This document shows positions 9,828 through 16,753 of a DNA stretch of 23,340 bases, piece after piece (positions within the stretch are counted from its first letter, which is position 1; the number at the start of each line of letters is the position of its first letter). The stretch is from an uncultured Oscillospiraceae bacterium (lineage in GTDB: Bacteria > Bacillota > Clostridia > Oscillospirales > Oscillospiraceae), in assembly GCA_934511545.1 (NCBI GenBank), contig CAKSWM010000001.1, forward strand, positions 1-23,340, in the 5' to 3' direction. The notes below the pieces were generated by a model. The model did no database searches. It was not told the origin of the DNA and was given only the letters and a program-made list of their open reading frames with translations. The position numbers and the translations under genes were made by a program.

Positions 9828-9853
9828 AAAAAAGCCTCCCCTTTCGGGGAGGC
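9828..9853 (-). terminator. Rho-independent terminator of the MATE gene
   Basis: Perfect 8-bp stem GCCTCCCC / GGGGAGGC (9834-9841 with 9846-9853). The loop is four bases and a run of six T follows on the minus strand (9828-9833). It lies about 18 bases past the MATE stop codon and separates that gene from the uvrB operon. Confidence 0.92.
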
Positions 9854-9870
9854 CGGGTAGAAAAGCGGAG

Positions 9871-11310
9871 TTATGCCTGCTCCGGGAGCCGTTCCTGCTG
9901 CGCGATGAGACCGCTGAGCCGCTTCATGTCCAGCAGCAGCATAGTAAAAGCAACGGTAAAACCGATAACATCGGAAACGGGGGTCGCAATAATACAGCCG
10001 TTCACGCCCAGGAACATCGGCATTATCAGCGTCAGCGGCAGCATGCTGACCGTTCGTATCAGGGAAGCGACGGTCGCCTTGAGAGCCTGACCGGAGGCGA
10101 GAAAATATCCGTTGCATATCGAGTGCACGGCAAGGGCCGGGACCGTGAGGTTGTAGACATGCATGCACCATTTTGCATATTCAACGAAGGTCGTGTTGTC
10201 CGAGTTGCCATAGAGCGAAACAAAGAACCCGGTGAACACGTGCAGGATGATATAGCCGGGTATCGTAACGGCAAGGCCCATAATGATTCCCTTTTTGACT
10301 ATCTCCTTGACGCGGCGGTAGTTTTTTGCACCGAAGTTATAGCCGGCAAGGGACTGCACGGCCTGCTGGAGGCCGAAGGCCGGAATAACAAAAACCATTC
10401 CCGTCGAGGTCGTCGCGGATATCGCGCTGAGGACGATATCACCGCCGACGGCGCCCGAGGCGGCTCCGTAATAGACTATCGTCTTGTTGATGACCGCGCC
10501 GACGACGCCGCTCGTCGCCTGGCTGAGCGCGGAGGCGATGCCGAGCTTCATCGACCGGAGCGTGAGCGAAAGGTTGATACGGATATCCCTGAGCTTCAGC
10601 CTGACCGGAGACTTGCGGCTCTTCGCAAAGAATCCGACCACCATGCACGCGGAGGCGCACTGCGCAATGATCGTTGCTATCGCGGCGCCCTTGACGCCCC
10701 AATCGAACACAAAGATGAAAAGCGGGTCGAGCACGACGTTGATGACCGCGCCGGTCGCCAGGCAGATCATGCCCATCGTCGGGTTGCCGGAGGTGTTGAC
10801 AAAGTTGTTCATGCCGTTGCTGATAGCGGAAAACAGCGCGCCGAGCAGGATGATGCGCATATAGTCGATCGCATAGGTCAGTGTTTCACCCTCCGCGCCG
10901 AGGAAACGGAGGATAGGCTCGAGGAATATGAACAGAACGACGAATTTGATGACGCTGAGCACAGTTGTCGCGGCAAGGGTATTTCCAAGGACGTTCTCCG
11001 CGCCGTCATAATCCTTCTCGCCGAGACGCATTGCGAATATCGTATGTCCGCCGACGCCGATAAGCATTGCCAGCGCCTGCATGAACCATGTGACGGGGCT
11101 GGTGAGCGATATTGCCGAAAGTGCAACATAGCCGACGCCGTTGGACACGAATATTCTGTCCACCATGTTATACATGGAGTTGATAAGTATCGTTGCTATC
11201 GCGGGGACGCCGAATTTGATGAGGAGCTTTGTGATCTTTTCGGTGCCCATAATCTCCGTGCCGGTCCTGGTGTTTTCAGTCCCGGCTTCTATGACTTCGT
11301 TTTGTTCCAA
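9871..11310 (-). CDS. MATE-family multidrug efflux transporter
   Basis: A polytopic inner-membrane antiporter that exports drugs or metabolites in exchange for Na+ or H+. The protein has 479 residues and about 12 hydrophobic segments. The N-terminal KLLIKFGVPAIATILINSMY followed by NMVDRIFV is typical of the MepA/DinF-like branch. The repeat half shows the corresponding pattern around NKTIVYYGAASG and GLQQAVQSLAGYNFGA. Start: a TTG at 11308-11310 is preceded by a near-perfect AAGGAGGT six bases away. An in-frame ATG at 11248-11250, 20 residues later (MGTEKITKLL), is where many relatives begin, and its GGAG is only 3 bases away, so the TTG is preferred. The gene is monocistronic, with its own promoter and terminator. 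Substrate cannot be read from sequence. Confidence 0.93.
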   Translation of the reverse strand: MEQNEVIEAGTENTRTGTEIMGTEKITKLLIKFGVPAIATILINSMYNMVDRIFVSNGVGYVALSAISLTSPVTWFMQALAMLIGVGGHTIFAMRLGEKDYDGAENVLGNTLAATTVLSVIKFVVLFIFLEPILRFLGAEGETLTYAIDYMRIILLGALFSAISNGMNNFVNTSGNPTMGMICLATGAVINVVLDPLFIFVFDWGVKGAAIATIIAQCASACMVVGFFAKSRKSPVRLKLRDIRINLSLTLRSMKLGIASALSQATSGVVGAVINKTIVYYGAASGAVGGDIVLSAISATTSTGMVFVIPAFGLQQAVQSLAGYNFGAKNYRRVKEIVKKGIIMGLAVTIPGYIILHVFTGFFVSLYGNSDNTTFVEYAKWCMHVYNLTVPALAVHSICNGYFLASGQALKATVASLIRTVSMLPLTLIMPMFLGVNGCIIATPVSDVIGFTVAFTMLLLDMKRLSGLIAQQERLPEQA

Positions 11311-11316
11311 CGGGTT

Positions 11317-11324
11317 ACCTCCTT
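11317..11324 (-). promoter_or_regulatory. Strong ribosome-binding site deciding the TTG start of the MATE gene
   Basis: Minus-strand AAGGAGGT is nearly fully complementary to the 16S anti-SD sequence, at a 6-base distance from the TTG codon. It supports the unusual start over the internal ATG 20 codons downstream. Confidence 0.8.
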
Positions 11325-11343
11325 GCAGATGCGGCGATTAATT

Positions 11344-11371
11344 AAGGCCATCCCTCGAAGGGGGTGGCCTT
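11344..11371 (-). promoter_or_regulatory. Leader hairpin upstream of the MATE gene
   Basis: In the 5-prime leader of about 80 bases, AAGGCCA and TGGCCTT pair as a 7-bp stem (11344-11350 with 11365-11371). It continues past a mismatch into CCC/GGG, closing a small TTCG-containing loop. Only TTAATTAATC follows, so it is at best a weak terminator. It could act as an attenuator, an RNA stabiliser or part of a ligand-sensing leader. Guanidine-IV (mepA motif) riboswitches are known upstream of clostridial MATE genes, but I could not confirm that consensus here. Confidence 0.5.
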
Positions 11372-11396
11372 TGCCTGATTTTATCTTGTCAGTTGT

Positions 11397-11425
11397 ATTA
11401 TAGATTATATGATAACAAATGTCAA
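11397..11425 (-). promoter_or_regulatory. Perfect-consensus sigma-70-type promoter of the MATE gene
   Basis: On the minus strand, TTGACA (11420-11425), a 17-base spacer and TATAAT (11397-11402) match the consensus at all 12 positions. Transcription should start near 11390. Confidence 0.92.
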
Positions 11426-11448
11426 CCGTCGGAGGACACTCGGAAGCA

Positions 11449-11482
11449 AAACAAAACGGCCGCCCCGGCGGAGCGGCCGTTT
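11449..11482 (-). terminator. Rho-independent terminator of the rnf operon
   Basis: A 10-bp perfect stem AAACGGCCGC / GCGGCCGTTT (11473-11482 with 11454-11463) with a 9-base loop. The minus strand then reads TTTTGTTTTG (ending about 11447). It sits 12 bases after the rnfB stop and just upstream of the MATE promoter. Confidence 0.92.
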
Positions 11483-11494
11483 AATGGTATAGCG

Positions 11495-12346
11495 TTATTT
11501 CTCCGCGAATCTGCTCACGGACGGCGGAACGGGCTGGGTCTCGTTCTCCGTGTTCAGACGGGCGTCACGGATAAGGTGGCGCGGGCACCTGGGCGCGCAC
11601 TGTCCGCAGGAGACGCACTTTGTATAGTCGATCTGCGCAAGGTTGTCCACGACATGTATCGCGTCATGCTCGCAGGTCTTCTGGCATATCGAGCAGCCGA
11701 TGCAGCCGATATCGCAGTATTTGCGCAGGACCGCACCCTTCTGTCTGGAGTTGCAGGCGACGGTGACATCCGCGCTGTACGGTACCTTGATGATGAGCTT
11801 CTTCGGGCAAACGGAGGCGCAGGTCATGCAGCCCGTGCATTTTTCATGGTCCACGCGGGCAACGCCGTCCTTGACGGATATCGCGCCGAAGGGGCAGGCC
11901 TTGACGCAGGTGCCGAAGCCGAGGCAGCCGTCCGGGCACTCGTTCGGTCCGCTGCCGCCGCCAAGACGCATCGCGGCGTTGCAGTCGGATATGCCGGAGT
12001 AGTCGAATTTTTTCTTCGCCGTGAAGCCGGAGCACTTGACCAGCGCAACGCAGCGCTCGACGTCCCCGGCCTCGACGCCCATTATGGCGGAAACCTTTTT
12101 CGCCGCTTCGCTGCCACCGGGCAGGCAGCAGTTCGTCGGAGCCTCGCCCGCGACGACGGCGGCGGCATAAGCCGAGCAGCCGGCAAAGCCACAGCCGCCG
12201 CAGTTCGCGCCGGGCAGGACCTCAACGATTTTTTCCTGACGCTCATCGACGGGCACGGCGAATTTCTTTGCGGCTATGGCAAGCAGGAAGCCGAAAACGG
12301 CGCCAAGAACGCCGAGAACGACAACGGAATAAACAACTGTCATCAT
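11495..12346 (-). CDS. rnfB: RnfB, polyferredoxin subunit of the Rnf complex
   Basis: The electron-entry subunit that receives electrons from reduced ferredoxin and passes them into the membrane complex. It has 283 residues. One N-terminal membrane anchor spans about 3-26. A 4Fe-4S domain contains CGGCGFAGC (Cys49, 52, 57 and a later Cys73/74). Four more ferredoxin-type clusters follow: the PDGCLGFGTCVKACP region near 138-152, CTGCMTCASVCP at 170-181, CDIGCIGCSICQKTC at 211-225 and CVSCGQCAPRCP at 244-255. Start ATG 12344-12346 follows AGGGGG by 8 bases. It is the last gene of the operon, 13 bases after rnfA. All cluster ligands look present. Confidence 0.96.
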   Translation of the reverse strand: MMTVVYSVVVLGVLGAVFGFLLAIAAKKFAVPVDERQEKIVEVLPGANCGGCGFAGCSAYAAAVVAGEAPTNCCLPGGSEAAKKVSAIMGVEAGDVERCVALVKCSGFTAKKKFDYSGISDCNAAMRLGGGSGPNECPDGCLGFGTCVKACPFGAISVKDGVARVDHEKCTGCMTCASVCPKKLIIKVPYSADVTVACNSRQKGAVLRKYCDIGCIGCSICQKTCEHDAIHVVDNLAQIDYTKCVSCGQCAPRCPRHLIRDARLNTENETQPVPPSVSRFAEK

Positions 12347-12359
12347 TTCTTCGTCCCCC

Positions 12360-12944
12360 TTACCATACTTTCAGGCCGGTGAAGCCCATGAACGCAAGGG
12401 CGATCAGTCCGGCGGATACAAGCGCTATCGGGAAGCCCTCAAAGGACTTGGGATAGTCGGCAAAGTCCAGCCTCTCGCGGACGCTGGCAAACAGCACGAT
12501 GGCGACCAGGAAGCCGAGGCCGCCCGTCACGCCGTAGACGACGCTCTCGATGAAGTTATAGCCGTTCTGGGTGTTCAGCAGCGCAACGCCGAGCACCGCG
12601 CAGTTTGTTGTGATAAGCGGAAGGTAAATGCCGAGGGACTCATACAGAGAGGGCATGGCCTTCTGCAAAAACATCTCAACGAACTGGACCAGCGAGGCGA
12701 TGACGAGGATATATGCCACCGTCTGCATAAACTCGAGGCCGAGCTTCACCAGAACAAGATTGATCAGATAGGTGAATATCGAGGCAACGCCCATGACGAA
12801 GGTGACGGCGATGCCCATGCCCGCGGCGGTATCCATCTTTTTGGACACGCCCATGAACGGGCATATGCCGAGAAACTGCGAGAAGATGAAGTTTTCAACG
12901 AGGATGGCGCCGAGCGCTATCGAGAGTATACCGGTAAAGCTCAT
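12360..12944 (-). CDS. rnfA: RnfA, integral membrane subunit of the Rnf complex
   Basis: A six-helix membrane subunit, 194 residues, homologous to RnfE and to NqrE of Na+-NQR. It starts at ATG 12942-12944 behind an excellent AGGAGGT site. Visible family features are GAILVENFIFSQFLGICPFMG at the N-terminus, with a conserved cysteine proposed to hold a shared membrane Fe-S cluster with RnfE, and LPLITTNCAVLG in the second half with the matching cysteine. The C-terminus FASVRERLDFADYPKSFEG is typical. Overlaps rnfE by 4 bases (ATGA). Annotators sometimes swap RnfA and RnfE; length and motifs here fit RnfA. Confidence 0.95.
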   Translation of the reverse strand: MSFTGILSIALGAILVENFIFSQFLGICPFMGVSKKMDTAAGMGIAVTFVMGVASIFTYLINLVLVKLGLEFMQTVAYILVIASLVQFVEMFLQKAMPSLYESLGIYLPLITTNCAVLGVALLNTQNGYNFIESVVYGVTGGLGFLVAIVLFASVRERLDFADYPKSFEGFPIALVSAGLIALAFMGFTGLKVW

Positions 12945-13582
12945 TTGGATACCTCCTCAGTCTTTTTGCTCTTTCTGCGGTTCACGGCCCACTGCATGGC
13001 GGCGATCAGCGCGCCGAGCGTCAGGAAGCCGCCGACGGGCAGCACCATCAGCATCGCGCCGTATTCGGAGGGGAATATCTGTATTCCCGCGCCGCCGTTG
13101 AGTATTCCGCCGCCGAAGCTGCCGTTTCCGAGAAACTCGCGGATCACGCACATGATGATGAGAACGACGGTATAGCCGACGCCCTGGGCGATGCCGTCAA
13201 CGGCGGAAGCGCTGACGCTGTTTTTGGAAGCAAAAGCCTCCGCGCGGCCGAGGATTATGCAGTTGACGACGATCAGCGGAAGGAAAACGCCGAGCGATTC
13301 GCTCAGGTCGGGCAGATATGCCTGAAGCAGCAGATCGACTATCGTAACAAAGCCCGCGATGACGACTATGTAGCAGGCGATGCGCACCTTGGAGGGTATC
13401 ACCTTGCGCAGAAGCGAAATGACGATATTGGAGCAGGTGAGGATAACCAGGACGGAAAGGCCCATGCCGACGCCGTTGAACAGGCTGGTCGTGATCGCCA
13501 TCGTGGAGCACATGCCCAGAAGCTGGACAAGAACGGGGTTCTGGTCGATGAGGCCGTCTTTGAACTGTTTTCTGATATTCAT
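12941..13582 (-). CDS. rnfE: RnfE, integral membrane subunit of the Rnf complex
   Basis: The second of the paired six-helix subunits, 213 residues, homologous to NqrD. The N-terminus KQFKDGLIDQNPVLVQLLGMC and the mid-protein LPLIVVNCIILGRAEAFA are RnfE signatures, and the two cysteines lie at positions equivalent to the membrane Fe-S ligands. REFLGNGSFGGGILN is also characteristic. The C-terminal tail is short and basic. Start ATG 13580-13582 follows AAGGAGG by 7 bases. A nearer-upstream ATG is out of frame and stops at once. The gap from rnfG is 12 bases and the rnfA start overlaps by 4. Confidence 0.95.
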   Translation of the reverse strand: MNIRKQFKDGLIDQNPVLVQLLGMCSTMAITTSLFNGVGMGLSVLVILTCSNIVISLLRKVIPSKVRIACYIVVIAGFVTIVDLLLQAYLPDLSESLGVFLPLIVVNCIILGRAEAFASKNSVSASAVDGIAQGVGYTVVLIIMCVIREFLGNGSFGGGILNGGAGIQIFPSEYGAMLMVLPVGGFLTLGALIAAMQWAVNRRKSKKTEEVSK

Positions 13583-13594
13583 TTCATAACCTCC

Positions 13595-14152
13595 TTATCC
13601 CAACTCCGCCGCGGTGGCAAGAGCGATGTTAACGCCGTTTGTGACAGCGCGCGAGGTTATGGTCGCGCCGGTGAGCGCGTCGATGTCGCCGCCGTCCTTG
13701 GAAACGGCCTGTTCGGAGGACACTCCGACAAACTGCGCGCGCCAATCCGCATCGGCCGCCTTTGAACCGAGGTTGGAGGTCTCGGACATGTCGATGATCG
13801 CAACGCCGGTAACGGCGCCGTCAAGCCCGACGCCGACGACCATATCGATGTTGCCCTGTGAGCCGGAGACGACGGTCTCTACCACATAACCGGCCAGGTC
13901 GTCTCCGCTTTTTGCGGCGTAGACGCAGGATACCTCCTTTGCGGAGACCTCCGCGTCGAGCTTTTCAAAGGTCTCGCCCGCGGGCATGACCTCGCTGAGC
14001 GCCGCGTTGGTCTTTTCGTCCTTTATCTCCGCGATCCTGTCGCGGGTTATGTAATCAACGAGGCCCAGCAGCAGCGCCGTGATCGCGCTGATGAGAAACA
14101 GCACGATTATGAGGCGGGGCATTGAGTTTGCGTTTTTCACGGTCTCTTTCAT
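13595..14152 (-). CDS. rnfG: RnfG, covalent-FMN subunit of the Rnf complex
   Basis: An extracytoplasmic flavoprotein anchored by one N-terminal helix (about 12-33). The protein has 185 residues. The flavin attachment motif appears as DALTGATITSR near 158-168; Thr164 of TGAT is the expected phosphoester site for FMN, added by ApbE. The surrounding FMN-binding domain (GVAIIDMSETSNLGSKA) is intact. It starts at ATG 14150-14152, overlapping the rnfD stop by one base (TAATG), so translation is likely coupled. No apbE gene is in the window. Confidence 0.95.
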   Translation of the reverse strand: MKETVKNANSMPRLIIVLFLISAITALLLGLVDYITRDRIAEIKDEKTNAALSEVMPAGETFEKLDAEVSAKEVSCVYAAKSGDDLAGYVVETVVSGSQGNIDMVVGVGLDGAVTGVAIIDMSETSNLGSKAADADWRAQFVGVSSEQAVSKDGGDIDALTGATITSRAVTNGVNIALATAAELG

Positions 14153-15177
14153 TATGCCTGCGCCTCCTTTGCCTTTTTCTTCTCTTCCCTCTGCTTTTTG
14201 AGATCCTCGCGGGTCACGCCGAAGCGGCGGGGCAGAGTGTATTTATCGATGAGCCATACACAGACGTTCATGATGAGTATAGCATAGGAAACGCCCTCCG
14301 GATACGAGCCGAAATAGCGTATGAAAACGGTCAGCAGGCCGCAGCCGATGCCGTAGATGATCTGTCCCTTCTTGGTTATGGGGCTGGTCGCATAGTCGGT
14401 CGCCATGAATATCGCGCCGAGCATCAGTCCGCCGCCGAGCAGGTTATACATCATCCATTCAAGATGTCCGTTCCCGCCCTTCGGGAAAGCGAAGGTGATT
14501 ACCGCGACGGTCAGCAGATAGGACAGCGGGATGCGCGGGGAAATGATCCTGCGCAGGACGAGATAGAGTCCGCCGCAGAGAAGCGCCACCGCGCTGACCT
14601 CGCCCATCGAGCCGCCGATATAGCCGAGGAACATTTTCATCAGGGGCACATCGGGCAGAACGCCGCTGTGCAGGGAGGACATCGGCGTTGCTCCCGTGAC
14701 CGCATCCGCCGTGAGGTTAAAGATGCTGTCATAGGAAAACGGAGTCATCCAGGTGTTCATGAGCACCGGCCAGGAGAACAGGAACGCGCGCGCGGCAAGC
14801 GCGGGGTTCACAAAGTTTTTGCCTATACCGCCGTAGAGCTGTTTTACGACGACGATAGCGAAAAAGTCGCCGGCTATGGGCAGCCAGTAGGGAGCGTTGG
14901 CCGGGATGCAGTAGGCTATCAGTATTCCGGTGATGACGGCGGACAGATCGCCGATCGTGCAGTCCTTTTTCATGAGCTTTCTGTAAGCCCACTCGAAGAA
15001 AACGGAGAATGCAACGGAAATAAGCGTCATCATAAGAGCGCGCAGGCCGAAAATATAAATGCCCATCGCCTGTGCGGGGATAAGCGCGATGATGACGTCC
15101 AGCATCACGCTTCTCGTGTCCTCCGGATTGCGGATATGCGGCGAGGAGGACACCGTGAGCAGTTTTTTGTTTTCCAT
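14152..15177 (-). CDS. rnfD: RnfD, membrane FMN subunit of the Rnf complex
   Basis: A polytopic membrane subunit homologous to NqrB, with about 341 residues. Covalent FMN is expected at the TGAT of DAVTGATPMSS (Thr near 164). Other family segments are SPHIRNPEDTRSVMLDVI at the N-terminus, the glycine-rich LYGGIGKNFVNPALAARAFL loop and the ATDYATSPIT region. Start choice: a GTG at 15181-15183 overlaps the rnfC stop but lies 4 bases from AAGGAGG. The ATG at 15175-15177 lies 10 bases away and is preferred slightly; the GTG adds two residues. The C-terminal tail is rich in Lys/Arg/Glu. Confidence 0.95.
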   Translation of the reverse strand: MENKKLLTVSSSPHIRNPEDTRSVMLDVIIALIPAQAMGIYIFGLRALMMTLISVAFSVFFEWAYRKLMKKDCTIGDLSAVITGILIAYCIPANAPYWLPIAGDFFAIVVVKQLYGGIGKNFVNPALAARAFLFSWPVLMNTWMTPFSYDSIFNLTADAVTGATPMSSLHSGVLPDVPLMKMFLGYIGGSMGEVSAVALLCGGLYLVLRRIISPRIPLSYLLTVAVITFAFPKGGNGHLEWMMYNLLGGGLMLGAIFMATDYATSPITKKGQIIYGIGCGLLTVFIRYFGSYPEGVSYAILIMNVCVWLIDKYTLPRRFGVTREDLKKQREEKKKAKEAQA

Positions 15178-15179
15178 CT

Positions 15180-16538
15180 TCACTTTGCCTCCTTTTCTTT
15201 CTTCGCGGCCTCGGCTCTCGCCTTGTCGGCGGCGGCCTTTGCCGCGAGCTTGGCCTTGCCCGTGCGGCAGGAGTGCGTCAGGTGCAGGCGCGCCGGACAG
15301 TTATAGGTGCAGGCGCCGCACTCGATGCAGTCGGTGATGTGGTATCTCTCCATCATCTCATAATCGTCCTTCTGCTCGTACATGTAGAGGTACATCGGCA
15401 GAAGCTTCATCGGGCAGGCGACCGCGCAGCGCCCGCAGCGGATGCAGTGCGGGTTTTTCACGGTCCTGTCCTCATCCTCGCAGAAGGCGAGAAGCGCGTT
15501 GGTTCCCTTGGTCGTCGTAACGGAAAGGTCGTACATGGCGTTGCCCATCATGGGACCGCCCATGAGAATTTTATTCGGCTCTTTTCTGAAGCCGCCGGCC
15601 TGTTCAAAGACATAGGAAAGCGGCGTTCCGACGCGGACGACGAGGTTCTTCGGCTCGGCAATGGCGGAGCCGGAAACGGTGACGACGCGCTCGATGGCGG
15701 GGCGTCCCTCATAGCAGGCCCTGTAAACGCTGTATGCCGTGAAGGTATTGAACACGGCGCAGCCGACGGCCGCAGGCAGCCCTCCGGGCGGGACCTCTTT
15801 TCCCGTGACGGTGCGTATGAGCTGTTTTTCAGCGCCCTGCGGATAGCGGCAGGGCAGCGCAAGGATCTCGATGCCGGAGCCCGCGGGATTGCGCTCCTTC
15901 AGAAGCTTTATGGCGTCGGCCTTGTTTTTTTCGATCGCAAAGGTGGCTTTGTCAACGCCGCAGGCGCGCATGAGAAGGCTTATCCCGCCCAGCACCTCAT
16001 CCGGATGCTCGAGCATCGTGCGGTGGTCGCTGGTTATGTAGGGCTCGCACTCGGCGCCGTTTATTATAACGGTGTTGACCTTGCCCTTTCCGCTGGTTAT
16101 TTTGAACCCGGTCGGGAATGTAGCGCCGCCCATGCCGACGATGCCGGCCTCACGTATTATCGCGGCGAGCTTGTCGGGATCCTCAAGCTCTTCCTCGCTG
16201 TGAGGGATCATCGTTTCGCAGGGCGTGTCAAGGCCGTCGTTCTCGATGACGATGGAATTTACCATCGTCCCGTTGGAGTGGAGCCGGGGTTCTATCGCCG
16301 TCACTTTTCCGGAAACGGAAGCGTGGATAGGCGCGGATACCGGTGCGGCGGAGTCGCCGATCTTCTGGCCGAGCTTCACCTCGTCGCCGACGGCGACAAT
16401 GGGCTGGCAGGGCGCGCCGATGTGCAGGGACATCGGTATGATGACCTGCGGCGGGGGTGTCATTTGGGTAACGGCGATTTTATTTGCCGGAGCTTTTTTA
16501 TCATCCGGATGCACGCCGCCGATGAACTTGAAGGACAT
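15180..16538 (-). CDS. rnfC: RnfC, NAD(H)-binding subunit of the Rnf complex
   Basis: A peripheral cytoplasmic subunit that reduces NAD+ with electrons from the complex, and the first gene of the operon. It has 452 residues. The N-terminal GGVHPDDKK and barrel-sandwich domain (VGDEVKLGQKIGDS) are followed by GMGGATFPTGFK and NGAECEPYIT of the flavin/NAD-binding fold. CRYPQGAEKQLI comes next, then two 4Fe-4S motifs, CIRCGRCAVACP near 365-376 and CIECGACTYNCP near 404-415. The Ala/Lys/Glu-rich tail of about 25 residues is shorter than in proteobacterial RnfC. Start: ATG 16536-16538 lies 8 bases after AGAGG. An in-frame codon three upstream falls inside that site, so it is rejected. Confidence 0.96.
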   Translation of the reverse strand: MSFKFIGGVHPDDKKAPANKIAVTQMTPPPQVIIPMSLHIGAPCQPIVAVGDEVKLGQKIGDSAAPVSAPIHASVSGKVTAIEPRLHSNGTMVNSIVIENDGLDTPCETMIPHSEEELEDPDKLAAIIREAGIVGMGGATFPTGFKITSGKGKVNTVIINGAECEPYITSDHRTMLEHPDEVLGGISLLMRACGVDKATFAIEKNKADAIKLLKERNPAGSGIEILALPCRYPQGAEKQLIRTVTGKEVPPGGLPAAVGCAVFNTFTAYSVYRACYEGRPAIERVVTVSGSAIAEPKNLVVRVGTPLSYVFEQAGGFRKEPNKILMGGPMMGNAMYDLSVTTTKGTNALLAFCEDEDRTVKNPHCIRCGRCAVACPMKLLPMYLYMYEQKDDYEMMERYHITDCIECGACTYNCPARLHLTHSCRTGKAKLAAKAAADKARAEAAKKEKEAK

Positions 16539-16585
16539 GAGCATCACCTCTGACTGTATTTGAAAAAGCTGATTTTATACAGAAT

Positions 16586-16614
16586 ATCGTAACATATCGG
16601 TATTTAAAAGTAAA
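16586..16614 (-). promoter_or_regulatory. Probable promoter of rnfCDGEAB
   Basis: Minus-strand TTTACT (16609-16614), 17-base spacer, TACGAT (16586-16591); each hexamer matches 4 of 6 consensus positions. Start of transcription would be near 16580. The region is AT-rich against GC-rich genes. A 6-bp inverted repeat, ctgtat 16554-16559 with atacag 16577-16582, covers the expected start site and early leader. Confidence 0.55.
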
Positions 16615-16688
16615 GCCGCCTATCTCCGATTTTTTACAAGAAATTAAAAGTTCAATTGCCAAAAAAATCTGGATCTGCGGCTGACGCC

Positions 16689-16717
16689 TTGAATAACCCG
16701 CGGCGTTTTGGTATACT
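16689..16717 (+). promoter_or_regulatory. Promoter of the hydrolase-fold gene
   Basis: TTGAAT (16689-16694), 17-base spacer, TATACT (16712-16717). Transcription would begin near 16724, about 30 bases before the ATG at 16754, with AAGGAGAG in between. It is divergent from the rnf promoter, with about 75 bases between the two -35 boxes. Confidence 0.75.
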
Positions 16718-16753
16718 TGAACAAAAATAAACCGATTTAAGGAGAGCATCCGT

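Noticed and set aside
11248..11250. Internal ATG as the true MATE start
   Set aside because: It fits family alignments, but its GGAG is only 3 bases away while the TTG has a near-perfect site. It is kept as an alternative, not as the call.
9655..11403. A 582-codon open frame on the plus strand opposite the MATE gene
   Set aside because: It runs through a terminator, a promoter and the antisense of a clear membrane transporter. Its translation is charged, low in hydrophobic segments and unlike any family I know.
16615..16688. Possible small RNA or extra gene between rnf and hydrolase promoters
   Set aside because: The stretch is short, AT-rich, with no stable stem and no open frame with a ribosome-binding site; it reads as divergent promoter DNA.
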